Shown here: positions 20,522 through 30,033 of the stretch, piece after piece | Layout of the letters: every line of letters starts with the position of its first letter | How positions within the stretch are numbered: position 1 is the stretch's first letter | Source of the DNA: Candidatus Thioglobus sp. | Lineage (GTDB): Bacteria > Pseudomonadota > Gammaproteobacteria > Arenicellales > UBA868 | Direction: 5' to 3' | Assembly (NCBI GenBank): GCA_004212795.1 | Contig: SHBR01000002.1 | Coordinates: forward strand, 23,958-87,957 | Length of the DNA: 64,000 nt | Translations under genes and position numbers: made by a program | The notes under the pieces: model-generated | The model's database searches: none | The model's input: the letters and a program-made list of their open reading frames with translations, nothing else | What the model was told of the DNA's origin: nothing

Positions 20522-21556
20522 ATGCGCTACCAGCCATTAGGTCACACGGGAATAGATGTTTCCATAATCTGCCTGGGCACCATGACATGGGGCGAGCAAA
20601 ACACTCCAAAGGAAGGGTTCGACCAGATGGATCACGCCCTAGAGACCGGTGTTAATTTTTTTGACACCGCCGAGATGTATCCGGTCGACGTGCGCGCCGA
20701 GACCTATGGGCATACCGAAAGTATTATTGGCGATTGGATGTCTGAAAGAGCTTGCCGAAAAGACATTATTCTCGCCAGTAAGGTTTGTGGTCCCGGCAGA
20801 CATCACGTCCGTAATGGGGATACGCGATTTGATCGAAAGACCATTCATGAGGCGTGTGAAGGCAGCTTAAGTCGTCTTCAAACCGACTATATCGATTTAT
20901 ATCAGCTTCATTGGCCGGACCGCGGCTGGACTGACTTTAAAAGTTTGGGACAAACCGACCACATTGAAGACGTGGGCGCCAATCGGGATGAAACCATCGC
21001 TGCGCTGGATGAACTAGTGCAGGCAGGCAAGATCCGAAGTTGGGGTGTTTCAAACGAAAGCGCTTGGGGGCTGATGGACTACATTCAAAGATCGGATGCC
21101 AATCAATCGCCGAGACCCGTCGGCATTCAAAACGCATACAGCCTCCTCAATAGAAAGTTTGAGTTAGCGCTTGCCGAGGTTGCCATTCGTGAAGATATCG
21201 GTCTTCTCGCCTACGCCCCTATTGCAGCAGGCGTACTGACCGGAAAATATCTTGATAATGCCAGCCCCGAAGGCGCCCGCAATACCTTATGGCCCTCAAA
21301 TACCCGCTATTTTTCTGAACAATCAATCGCGGCAACCCGCGCTTATATCGAGCTTGCAGCCGAAATTGGGATTGCGCCAGAAGTCTTAGCTCACGCCTTC
21401 GTGCTCAAGCAGAAATTTTTGACGGCCTCGATTGTCGGCGCCACCCAAATTTGGCATCTTGATCAGGCGTTCGCGGCATTGGATGTGGCACTCGATGAGA
21501 ATACATGGAGTCAGCTTGAAACATTGCACCGCAAGTTTCTTGTGCCAGCGCCCTGA
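20522..21556 (+). CDS. Aldo/keto reductase (Tas-like)
   Basis: GTMTWGEQNTPKEGFDQMDHALETGVNFFDTAEMYPV, YIDLYQLHWPDR, GATQIWHLDQAF. Confidence 0.92.
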   Translation: MRYQPLGHTGIDVSIICLGTMTWGEQNTPKEGFDQMDHALETGVNFFDTAEMYPVDVRAETYGHTESIIGDWMSERACRKDIILASKVCGPGRHHVRNGDTRFDRKTIHEACEGSLSRLQTDYIDLYQLHWPDRGWTDFKSLGQTDHIEDVGANRDETIAALDELVQAGKIRSWGVSNESAWGLMDYIQRSDANQSPRPVGIQNAYSLLNRKFELALAEVAIREDIGLLAYAPIAAGVLTGKYLDNASPEGARNTLWPSNTRYFSEQSIAATRAYIELAAEIGIAPEVLAHAFVLKQKFLTASIVGATQIWHLDQAFAALDVALDENTWSQLETLHRKFLVPAP

Positions 21557-21594
21557 AATAAGTTACCCACCTGGCAGATACAACTCTCAACCTA

Positions 21595-22638
21595 TCAATC
21601 TGGTCCGCATTGGCCCCCAATCAGTTTCAGCAAATCGTCAACCTGGGACTCGGTGGTATTCCAGGCCGTAACGAAGCGCACCGCCTTGCCATCAAGTTCT
21701 TCATCATTGATAGAGACATGTTGGGCCCACAGCTTCTCGATTAAATCCGTTGGAATTTTTACAAATACTTCGTTCGACTCGGTTGGGTATGCCAATTCAA
21801 GACCCGGAAGTCTTGCCATCCCCTTGCTCAAGCGCTGCGCCATCGCATTGGCGTGACGCGCATTTCGCAACCAGACGTCGTTCGATAAATAACCGGTAAA
21901 TTGCGATGAGATAAATCGACTCTTCGACACGAGCTGACCGGCACGTTTCTGAAGAAAGGGGAAGTCTCCGACCAGTTCTGGCTTAAAAAATACAACCGCC
22001 TCGGCCGCCAAACAGCCGTTTTTTGTACCGCCAAAAGACAACACATCGATGCCTGCTTGCCAGGTCATCTGTGCAGGCGTTACGCCGAGCGTCGCTATAG
22101 CGTTTGCGAAGCGGGCACCATCCATGTGCATATGGAGACTATGCGCGTGGGCCACTGAGGTAATCGACCGAATCTCGTCAAGCGAGTACACCGTTCCAGA
22201 CTCACACGCCTGCGTAATACTGACCGTTGCGGGTTGTGCGTGATGGACATTCCCTGCGCCATAGATCGTTCTCTCTAGCGACTCTGCACTGATGCGACCA
22301 TTCTCGCCCGGTATATCAACAATCTTCGCGCCTCCTGTAAACATCTCGGGCGCACCACATTCATCAGTATTAATGTGCGCGAGCTCATGACAATAAATCT
22401 TCCCAAACACAGGCGTCAATGTGGACAACGCCAAAGCATTCGCTGCGGTGCCCGTTGTAAGCGGGAAAACCGTGACCGGCGTTTCAAAAATTTCCTGTAA
22501 TCGAACGGTAAGTTCTTTGGTCCACGGGTCATCGCCATACGATGGACTGTTGTCCTCATTGGCTTGGATCAGCGCGTCCATAACCTCCGGACATGCACTC
22601 GAGACGTTATCGGACATAAAGTTACTTTTTGAAGACAT
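21595..22638 (-). CDS. Low-specificity L-threonine aldolase / beta-eliminating lyase family
   Basis: FPLTTGTAANALALS, MHMDGARFANAIA, DVLSFGGTKNGCLAAEAVVF (PLP lysine). Confidence 0.88.
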   Translation of the reverse strand: MSSKSNFMSDNVSSACPEVMDALIQANEDNSPSYGDDPWTKELTVRLQEIFETPVTVFPLTTGTAANALALSTLTPVFGKIYCHELAHINTDECGAPEMFTGGAKIVDIPGENGRISAESLERTIYGAGNVHHAQPATVSITQACESGTVYSLDEIRSITSVAHAHSLHMHMDGARFANAIATLGVTPAQMTWQAGIDVLSFGGTKNGCLAAEAVVFFKPELVGDFPFLQKRAGQLVSKSRFISSQFTGYLSNDVWLRNARHANAMAQRLSKGMARLPGLELAYPTESNEVFVKIPTDLIEKLWAQHVSINDEELDGKAVRFVTAWNTTESQVDDLLKLIGGQCGPD

Positions 22639-22670
22639 CGTACGGAATTCCTAAGATTAAAAACCGAAAC

Positions 22671-23852
22671 TTAATCGATCACGATCAATTCCCGGTGAAC
22701 ATCGCAAAGACGCTCGCCGCCATTTTCTGTCACCACAAATGGCTCAGAAACGGCTGCGCCAATCGACTCTAGCCAGACACCCGATTGAAAATGAAAACAC
22801 ATACCGCTTTGCAGCACTGTTTTATCCCCCGGACGAAGACTTGCCGTTCGCTCACCCCAATCTGGCGGATAATTGACGCCGATCGAATAACCGACCCGAC
22901 TTTCTTTTTGGTAACCGTTGCGATTGAGCACTTTCTGCCACACCGCCTCAACAGCTTCGCAGGTGACGCCTGGTCGCGCAACGTCTAACGCTGCATCAAC
23001 GCCTTCCACAATCGTCTCGGTTAATTTGGTGACATCCGCTGGTGGCCGTCCCAGATAAAGTGTGCGCGTCAACGGAGCCTGATAATGATGCCGCGCACCG
23101 CCCAACTCCATCATCACCAACGTATCGTTGGGTAAAGGATGTTCCGACCATGTCAGGTGAGGCGTGCTGGTGCCCTCACCGACCTGTATCAGGGGGCACA
23201 AGCTTGAGTAATTTCCATATCGCCCCTCAACTCCCATAACCTGAGCGTGATAGACCTCTGCAATGATCTCGTATTCCGGCACCCCCGGCGCGACCTTTTC
23301 AATCGCCCGATTCATAACCGCGCTCACGGTCTGTCCGGCCTCACGCATATAAGCAAGCTCAGCATCTGATTTGACTAAACGCTCCCAATTCACCAACTGC
23401 TTTGTGTCACTAATTTTTGCATTGGGGAGCCCTTCTGAGAGATGCGCATGCGCGCGGGCGGTGTAGTAGTGGGCGTCGAGTTCGACGCCAATGCGATGGC
23501 TTGCCCAGCCACGCCGGGTGATCAGTTCCGCCAGATCATCATAGGGATGTTCAGTCGGGTGATGAATTAAGGTCTCGGAGAAGGTGGTGATGTTTTCAGG
23601 CGGCATATCGGTGGTGATATGGGCGGCTTTCGCGTCCTGCGGACGACCAAACCAAATAGGCGCCTCTTCTTCAAGGTGAAGCAAAACAGCTTGGGGCGTA
23701 TAAAAAGACCATCCGTCAAATCCAGTCAGCCAATTCATATTCGCTGGGTCCTGGCAAATAATCAAATCAAAGCCTTGCTCTGCCATGCTTTGCTTAGTCT
23801 GAGCAATTCGACGGTCGTATTCAGACTTGGGGAACGGTTTGGTGTAATTCAT
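22671..23852 (-). CDS. doeA: M24-fold C-N hydrolase, ectoine hydrolase (DoeA/EutD)-like
   Basis: DLIICQDPANMNWLTGFDGWSFYTPQAVLLHL; STPHLTWSEHPLPND; YPPDWGERTASLRPGDKTVLQSGMCFHF; adjacent to doeB-like gene. Confidence 0.8.
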   Translation of the reverse strand: MNYTKPFPKSEYDRRIAQTKQSMAEQGFDLIICQDPANMNWLTGFDGWSFYTPQAVLLHLEEEAPIWFGRPQDAKAAHITTDMPPENITTFSETLIHHPTEHPYDDLAELITRRGWASHRIGVELDAHYYTARAHAHLSEGLPNAKISDTKQLVNWERLVKSDAELAYMREAGQTVSAVMNRAIEKVAPGVPEYEIIAEVYHAQVMGVEGRYGNYSSLCPLIQVGEGTSTPHLTWSEHPLPNDTLVMMELGGARHHYQAPLTRTLYLGRPPADVTKLTETIVEGVDAALDVARPGVTCEAVEAVWQKVLNRNGYQKESRVGYSIGVNYPPDWGERTASLRPGDKTVLQSGMCFHFQSGVWLESIGAAVSEPFVVTENGGERLCDVHRELIVID

Positions 23853-23895
23853 ATGTTCTCGGTAACGTTGGTTTGAGTCTCAGAAAAACTGATGC

Positions 23896-24888
23896 TTAAT
23901 CGACGATGGTCGCAATCACTGCCAAAAAATCACCCGGACGAATCAAACAGGGGAAGTGTCTTCCCATAAAAATGCCGTCTACTTTAGACCGGCACTCAAC
24001 AGGTGTCGTACCCGTCCTATCGGTGTCGTGAATCACGGCCAGAATATCGCCCGCGTTAATTTTAGCGCCAAGATCATGGCGCATCTCAATCAGTCCCCGA
24101 TGCTCGGAAGTAATAAAACATTCCGGATTCATCGTATCGAGATTGACAGACGCTCCTCGCTCCACATCACCCGCAAGAATACCGGCATGCTTTAAAACGT
24201 TTGAAATACCCCGTCGGGCAATTTGCACACTCGTTGCACTTGCAGAACCACCGCCACCCAACTCAGTGCTGACAAAAACCTTGCCCTGATTTTCGGCAGC
24301 GGTGTCGTATAAGTGGGCCGCATCAGGCTCAAGCAACATCAGCGTATATGGCGCATTAAATGCCTCCACCGCAGAAACGCAGCGCGCCTGTTGACCCTTG
24401 TCATCCAGGATATGTGCGGCTCCAAATGGCAAAAACTCCATCGTCTTGCCTCCTGAATGAATGTCAATCACAACGTCAGCCATCGGCAGCAATGTACGAG
24501 AAAAAAAGTCCGCGATGATCTGCGTGATCGTGCCATCGGGATCACCCGGAAAAACCCTGTTCATATTTCCGCCATCAATCCAGGAGGTACGCTTACCCGC
24601 TGTAAAAGCCGGGTAGTTCATTGCTGGCACGATGATGACGCGACCACTGATGTCATCCGCACTCAGCGAGTGCGTCATTCCCCAGAGTGCAATCGGCCCC
24701 TCGTATTCATCACCATGATTGGCGCCTGTGAGCAAAGCTGTCGGTCCGTTTCCATTTTTTATTACCGTAATCGGCACCATTACGGCCCCCCAGCCGGAGT
24801 CGTCACCTGAATAGGGCACCTTTAGAAATCCATGCTGGACACCGTCCCGCTCAAAATCCACTGTTGGATGAATTGGGTTATCTCTCAT
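23896..24888 (-). CDS. doeB: N-acetyl-diaminobutyrate deacetylase-like (DoeB/EutE), succinylglutamate desuccinylase/aspartoacylase family
   Basis: NPIHPTVDFERDGVQHGFLKVPYSGDDSGWGAVMVPITVIKNGNGPTALLTGANHGDEYEGPIALW; DIHSGGKTMEFLPF; ELGGGGSASA. Confidence 0.85.
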   Translation of the reverse strand: MRDNPIHPTVDFERDGVQHGFLKVPYSGDDSGWGAVMVPITVIKNGNGPTALLTGANHGDEYEGPIALWGMTHSLSADDISGRVIIVPAMNYPAFTAGKRTSWIDGGNMNRVFPGDPDGTITQIIADFFSRTLLPMADVVIDIHSGGKTMEFLPFGAAHILDDKGQQARCVSAVEAFNAPYTLMLLEPDAAHLYDTAAENQGKVFVSTELGGGGSASATSVQIARRGISNVLKHAGILAGDVERGASVNLDTMNPECFITSEHRGLIEMRHDLGAKINAGDILAVIHDTDRTGTTPVECRSKVDGIFMGRHFPCLIRPGDFLAVIATIVD

Positions 24889-24949
24889 TTTTGATTCCTA
24901 TTTCTATAAAAAGCGATCGCTTAAGCAGACAAGATCCTGACCATTTGCG

Positions 24950-25858
24950 TCAAGCGGACACCCCATTCCGAACTGGTTCTACCTCTTTTTCCTGATGGGC
25001 AAATATTGACGTGTACCCGTCTGACCAATCGGGCGGCATCGGCACGAGGAGTTCCTCATGATGTGCGTAGCCTGGTTCCTTACCTCTCACTAACCTGCCA
25101 TAGCGTGAACTCGGGTAGGCCGGCGCAGTATAGGGAATCGCATCAGCCGCTGAATACGTAATCACCAATACCGGGCGACCTTTGCTACTGAGATTTGGTT
25201 TAGATCCGTGAATGGTACGGCTATGATGGACGCTCACCGTGCCTGCCGGACCTGTGAGCGCGATAGGCTTTCGCGCTACCGTAGCTAAATCGCGCTCCCG
25301 GATTGCGCCCGTCCAGTTTCCCGAGTCGTCATAATGCTCGAAAATAGGGCCGAGATGACTACCGGGATAAACCTCAAGCGGGCCCTGCTCGGCAGTGACG
25401 TCCTCAAGGAAAACCAGAAACTGCAAAGTCCCGGCGTGCGTATGCGGATAAAAAACAAGATCTTGATGCCTCTTGACCTCAGAGCCGCCACCCGCCCACT
25501 TATAGTTCAGCATGATTTCCCGAAAACGGACGTTAGGGCCCAGCAGATCGGCGGCAATATCCGGAATGACTGAATCGACACATATTCCCCAAAAGTCAGG
25601 ATCGAGATCGTCACAATAGGCCGCACGCCGTAATCGGGGATGATCTGCACTATGATCATGCTCGAGATCAATCTCCTTCGAGGAAGCCGTTAATGTGCGC
25701 GTTGCTTCAACTATTCGCTTCGCAGCTCCACGAAGATGATCTAGCTCATCAACATTAATCAACGACGGAAAATTAAGGTATCCGTGTTCGTAATAATGCT
25801 GACGTTGATCCTGATCCAAAAACGTTGGCGTGTGGGTATAAATTTCATTCAGTTTCAT
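24950..25858 (-). CDS. Phytanoyl-CoA dioxygenase (PhyH) family Fe(II)/2OG oxygenase
   Basis: HxD in VKRHQDLVFY, LEVYPGSHLG, distal His in VHHSRTIHGSKPNLSSKGRP. Confidence 0.85.
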   Translation of the reverse strand: MKLNEIYTHTPTFLDQDQRQHYYEHGYLNFPSLINVDELDHLRGAAKRIVEATRTLTASSKEIDLEHDHSADHPRLRRAAYCDDLDPDFWGICVDSVIPDIAADLLGPNVRFREIMLNYKWAGGGSEVKRHQDLVFYPHTHAGTLQFLVFLEDVTAEQGPLEVYPGSHLGPIFEHYDDSGNWTGAIRERDLATVARKPIALTGPAGTVSVHHSRTIHGSKPNLSSKGRPVLVITYSAADAIPYTAPAYPSSRYGRLVRGKEPGYAHHEELLVPMPPDWSDGYTSIFAHQEKEVEPVRNGVSA

Positions 25859-25886
25859 TTGTCTGTCTCAATATTGAATCTTTACT

Positions 25887-26675
25887 TCATGAAATACTGT
25901 CTTCAAAACTGTTGCGTCCACAAACGTCAACACCGCGCATCAAATAAAGAGGTGGCCTGTGGATTTTCTTTAGCTCCGTCGCATCAATGCCAGGATACGG
26001 ATCCGAAGAATTTCGCTCCTCCTCAATCTCTCGGTCATAAAAGGAGGTGGTGGGCATGAATCTCAACGTCATCCCGCGACGCGGTTGGTCTGATCTGTTT
26101 GGCTCTGATCCATGAACGAGATAAACGTCGTGCAACGACATTTGTCCTGCTTCCATCACCATATCCACCGCATCCGATTCTTCAAACTCTTTAGGCGCGA
26201 GTTCCTCGTTTAATGCGAGACCGGGCATATTGTTGACTTCGTGTTGTCTCAAACTTTTCTCCCGATGGGATCCCGGGATCACACGGAGACATCCATTACG
26301 AGGCGTCGCGTCATCGATAGCCATCCAGACAGTACAAGTCGCTAAAGGTCGCATCGCCCAATATTTACCATCCTGGTGCCAGGGGGTTCGACTTCCCACT
26401 TTTGCTGGCTTTGCAAAAAAACTTGAATTCCAAAGCGCAAAATTCTCTCCGAGAATCTGCCCAACCATATCCAGAATGATCTCGTCTTGAGCGACTTCCA
26501 GGAAACCCGGCTCTAAAGGCAGCAACGCCGGACAGTAATCCGAAAACGCAGGATAGCGCTCGATAAATTGACTGTGCATGGCTCGAATCTTGGCTAAAGT
26601 CGTATTGCTCAACCGATAATCGGGAATAACAAAACCTTCTTCATGATACCGGGCTAATTCTTCATTGGTTAACAT
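25887..26675 (-). CDS. Phytanoyl-CoA dioxygenase (PhyH) family Fe(II)/2OG oxygenase
   Basis: HxD in TPWHQDGKYW, NGCLRVIPGSHR, distal His in LHDVYLVHGSEPNRSDQPRRG. Confidence 0.87.
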   Translation of the reverse strand: MLTNEELARYHEEGFVIPDYRLSNTTLAKIRAMHSQFIERYPAFSDYCPALLPLEPGFLEVAQDEIILDMVGQILGENFALWNSSFFAKPAKVGSRTPWHQDGKYWAMRPLATCTVWMAIDDATPRNGCLRVIPGSHREKSLRQHEVNNMPGLALNEELAPKEFEESDAVDMVMEAGQMSLHDVYLVHGSEPNRSDQPRRGMTLRFMPTTSFYDREIEEERNSSDPYPGIDATELKKIHRPPLYLMRGVDVCGRNSFEDSIS

Positions 26676-26707
26676 TACGATCTACCCTCAAAGTCAAATT
26701 AAATACG

Positions 26708-27505
26708 CTACGACAACTTCATTTTTAGCAACGTGCCGTAGCCATTGATCGGAGCCTCATAGCCAGCCGTCCGAACAGACTCCCAGAAAAGTGCCTGATT
26801 GGCCGAGACCACCGGCTTATTTAACTCACGCTCAATCTCATCGATCACATCCACCGCGCGTATCGCGGTACAGGAGATAAAAAGCGCTTCGGCATCATCC
26901 CGATCGGCCTCTTTTGCAGCACGGATAATCGCTTCGACGGGTATACGAGCCATATCATTGTCATCCGCAAAATGAAAACTTGTCGTTGCAGTGACACGAG
27001 GTCCACGCGCCTCGATATAGCGCACCAGGGATTCGTTAACATCCGGCGTATAAGGCGTTAACACGGCAATTTGCTTCGCATCGAACTGCTGTAAGGCTCT
27101 CAATCCTGCCGTAATGGGTGTAACGACCGGGATATTTGGCCGAACCGTTCGAATATTGTCAGCGACTGTGTCATATCCCATTGCGGCGGTTCCGGAAGTG
27201 CAGCAATAAACCATGGCATCCAATCGTCCATCAGGGATAATCAATGACGCCGCATCTGCCAATCGAGGACCCATTGTTCTCAGATTCTCGACAGTGCATG
27301 GATTAACATTAAGAATTCTTGACACATAAATCGCGACGTCATCACTGGGACGCATATTCATAAAATCGCGCTCAACGACGTAGTCACTTGCCAGCGCTAT
27401 TAATCCGATCCGGTATCGACCCGGTCCATTATCAAGAATCGTCGGTGCCGTTAGTGGATTAGAGACAAAATCTGTTTCGATAGATGATGATAAAGCTGAA
27501 CTCAT
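26708..27505 (-). CDS. eutA: Asp/Glu racemase-fold protein, EutA-like (ectoine utilisation / maleate isomerase/AMDase family)
   Basis: YRIGLIALASDYVVERDF, MVYCCTSGTAAMG, IAVLTPYTPDVNESLVRYIEARG, EALFISCTAIRAVDVIDEIE (two catalytic-type Cys). Confidence 0.75.
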   Translation of the reverse strand: MSSALSSSIETDFVSNPLTAPTILDNGPGRYRIGLIALASDYVVERDFMNMRPSDDVAIYVSRILNVNPCTVENLRTMGPRLADAASLIIPDGRLDAMVYCCTSGTAAMGYDTVADNIRTVRPNIPVVTPITAGLRALQQFDAKQIAVLTPYTPDVNESLVRYIEARGPRVTATTSFHFADDNDMARIPVEAIIRAAKEADRDDAEALFISCTAIRAVDVIDEIERELNKPVVSANQALFWESVRTAGYEAPINGYGTLLKMKLS

Positions 27506-27523
27506 AATGTATTCCTGTCGATG

Positions 27524-28732
27524 TTATCCGAGCACTTTGGATAAGTCCTCACACAAATCCTCTGGATCCTCCAGCCCCACTGAAAGGCGGTATACGCCAT
27601 CTCCAGCGAAGTCACGATAGGCACTTAACTGCTCGCCCGAAAGCGAATACGTGGATGCCATTAATTCGTCCGTATCCATCCAGCAAATCAAGCTTCGATG
27701 ATGTCCAAGCGACACGGCATAGTGAATCACCTCAAGCGTTGACATCATTTTTTGTGCGCAATTCGCGCCGTTTTCAATTTGAAAAGAAAGCATGCCCGAG
27801 AAGTTATCCATCTGTTTTCGAGCCAAATCATGATGCGGATGGCTGGCGAGCCCGGGGTACAGCACTTTGGTCACTCTCGGGTGGGCCTCCAGAAATTGGG
27901 CTACTGCCAGAGCGTTCGACTCGTGAGCTTTCATTCGTAACGGCAATGTTGCGACACCCCGGTTAATCAACCACGCATTGAAGGGGCTGATGACACCGCC
28001 CACATGAATCTGTCCATCGGTCTCAATTGATCGCATATTTTCCTCTGAGCCAAGAACCGCGCCCCCCATTGCATCACCATGGCCACAGCAATACTTGGTC
28101 AATGAGTGAACAACATAATCTGCGCCTAGGGTAATGGGTCGCGTCGCAATCGGTGTTGCAAAAGTGGAGTCAATCGCCAGTCGAGCATTCTGGCGGTGAG
28201 TGATCTCAGCGACCGCTGCAATGTCTGTAATCCGAGTCGTTGGGTTAGCTGGAGTTTCTCCCCAAACCAGAACGGTCTCAGGCGTCACCGCACGCTCAAC
28301 GGCATCAAGGTCGGAAAAATTAGCCGTCACCACCTCGACCCCCATGCGAGAAAGATTATTTCGCGCAAGTTCTGCTGTACCCGGGTAATTCGTGTCACTC
28401 ATTACCAATCGATCTCCAGACTTCAAAACGCTAAAAAGCACTGCAGACGTTGCCGCCATCCCCGAAGCAAAACATCTACAAGCTTCAGTCTGCTCAAGTA
28501 CTGCCATTTTATCCTCCAGCTGCTGGACCGTAGGGTTACGCCAACGACTGTAAATAAACGGCGCCTCTTCAGGGATGTCGTAGGCGGAAAACCCAACAGG
28601 CTCATCGAGCACGAATGTACTGGACATCACAATGTTTGGGGCAGAGGCACGGGTAACAGGATCCGGCGCTTCGCCGGCGTGAATCGCCAAGGTTTGCGTT
28701 TTTCTATTCTTTTGATCAGGTGTCTTAGTCAT
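27524..28732 (-). CDS. Cys/Met-metabolism PLP-dependent enzyme (cystathionine gamma-synthase/lyase family)
   Basis: TQTLAIHAGEAPDP, YSRWRNPTVQQLEDKMAVLE, CFASGMAAT, DYVVHSLTKYCCGHGDAMGGAV (PLP Lys), SLICWMDTDELMA. Confidence 0.88.
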   Translation of the reverse strand: MTKTPDQKNRKTQTLAIHAGEAPDPVTRASAPNIVMSSTFVLDEPVGFSAYDIPEEAPFIYSRWRNPTVQQLEDKMAVLEQTEACRCFASGMAATSAVLFSVLKSGDRLVMSDTNYPGTAELARNNLSRMGVEVVTANFSDLDAVERAVTPETVLVWGETPANPTTRITDIAAVAEITHRQNARLAIDSTFATPIATRPITLGADYVVHSLTKYCCGHGDAMGGAVLGSEENMRSIETDGQIHVGGVISPFNAWLINRGVATLPLRMKAHESNALAVAQFLEAHPRVTKVLYPGLASHPHHDLARKQMDNFSGMLSFQIENGANCAQKMMSTLEVIHYAVSLGHHRSLICWMDTDELMASTYSLSGEQLSAYRDFAGDGVYRLSVGLEDPEDLCEDLSKVLG

Positions 28733-28896
28733 GGTAATCCCGTTGAGTAAACGTCAATGCTCGCTGTTTTTAGTTTTATACGAGTACAATTTTTCTTCTA
28801 TCCAGAACACAAAAAAATTGCGCGGTCCGCGCCTTTGCGAAGCAGAATAGAGGAATAATCTAAACCATATCGTTTTCAAAGCGTCAGAATTTTCCT

Positions 28897-29895
28897 ATGA
28901 GCGACTACCTCAGCATCCATCTTGCAGTTCGCCCTCAAGCCGGCCCTATTACCCAAGGACTTTTTGAGCTTAAACGCCAACCGATACCCGAGATTAGAGG
29001 CGGCGAAGTCCTAATCAAACAAACGCATATGTCTCTTGATCCTGCCATGATCGGCTGGATGAGCGCTGATCGTGAAAGCTATATTCCGCGGGTTGAGCTG
29101 GGAGACGTGATGCGATCGGCCGGCATTGGAGTCATCGTCGATAGCAATCATCCAGACTTCTCGCCCGGAGACACAGTGCAAGGCATGCTGGGCTGGACTG
29201 AGTACAACGTAAGCAGGGGTAAAGGTCTAAATAAGGTCCCTTCAGGAAGCGATCCTGAGATGGTACTTGCTGTTTTCGCGCTACCGGGCTTGACTGCGAC
29301 ACAAGGGCTTTTTGGCTTTGCTGACCCAAAAGTGGGAGAAACCATTGTCGTCACAGGCGCTGCGGGCTCGGTAGGATCGCTGGTGGGTCAGTTGGCCAAA
29401 GCGGATGGTCTAAAAGTTATTGGCGTCGCCGGTGACGATGAAAAATGTCAGTGGATCACAGACGCTCTCGGATTTGATGGCGCAATCAACTATAAAACTG
29501 ATGACGTCACGTCGACGCTTAAGGATCTAACGCCCGAAGGTGTAGACATCTTTTTCGAAAATACTGGGGGGCCAATTCAGCAGCAGGTCTTCAACCGGAT
29601 GAATGTACATGGCCGGATTATTGTCTGCGGCATGATTTCCGATTACCTCAGCGCACAGCCGTCGCCCGGACCCAACTGGATACCCCTGATCAAAAAAAGA
29701 GTGACAATTCGCGGATTTGCCATGACTGATCATCTTGGCGATGTATCCAAGTTGCGCGCCAAATTAGCGCCTTATGTCAACGACGGAAAAATTAAGTTCC
29801 GCACTCATATATTGGAAGGGTTGGAATCAGCCCCTGAGGGGCTTAATTTATTTTTTAACGGTAGCAACCGGGGCAAACTCATTGTTCGGCTTTGA
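28897..29895 (+). CDS. NADP-dependent MDR-family oxidoreductase (leukotriene B4 12-hydroxydehydrogenase-like)
   Basis: SLDPAMIGWM, VVTGAAGSVGSLVGQLAKADGLKVIGVAG, VDIFFENTGGPIQQQVFNRMNVHGRIIVCGMIS. Confidence 0.92.
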   Translation: MSDYLSIHLAVRPQAGPITQGLFELKRQPIPEIRGGEVLIKQTHMSLDPAMIGWMSADRESYIPRVELGDVMRSAGIGVIVDSNHPDFSPGDTVQGMLGWTEYNVSRGKGLNKVPSGSDPEMVLAVFALPGLTATQGLFGFADPKVGETIVVTGAAGSVGSLVGQLAKADGLKVIGVAGDDEKCQWITDALGFDGAINYKTDDVTSTLKDLTPEGVDIFFENTGGPIQQQVFNRMNVHGRIIVCGMISDYLSAQPSPGPNWIPLIKKRVTIRGFAMTDHLGDVSKLRAKLAPYVNDGKIKFRTHILEGLESAPEGLNLFFNGSNRGKLIVRL

Positions 29896-30033
29896 TTTGA
29901 AAACCGTCCCGGAATATAGAAACAAATCCTGAACCCTAGATGCCTGATTTATTGAGGTCGGGACACCAAAACGCGATTTGACCGTTACGGGAGGCTGTAT
30001 CTATTCCGTTTTTTTAAACAAGAGCGGTAAAAC

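Noticed and set aside
28196-28750. 184-aa plus-strand ORF
   Set aside because: Antisense to the Cys/Met PLP enzyme gene; no motifs.
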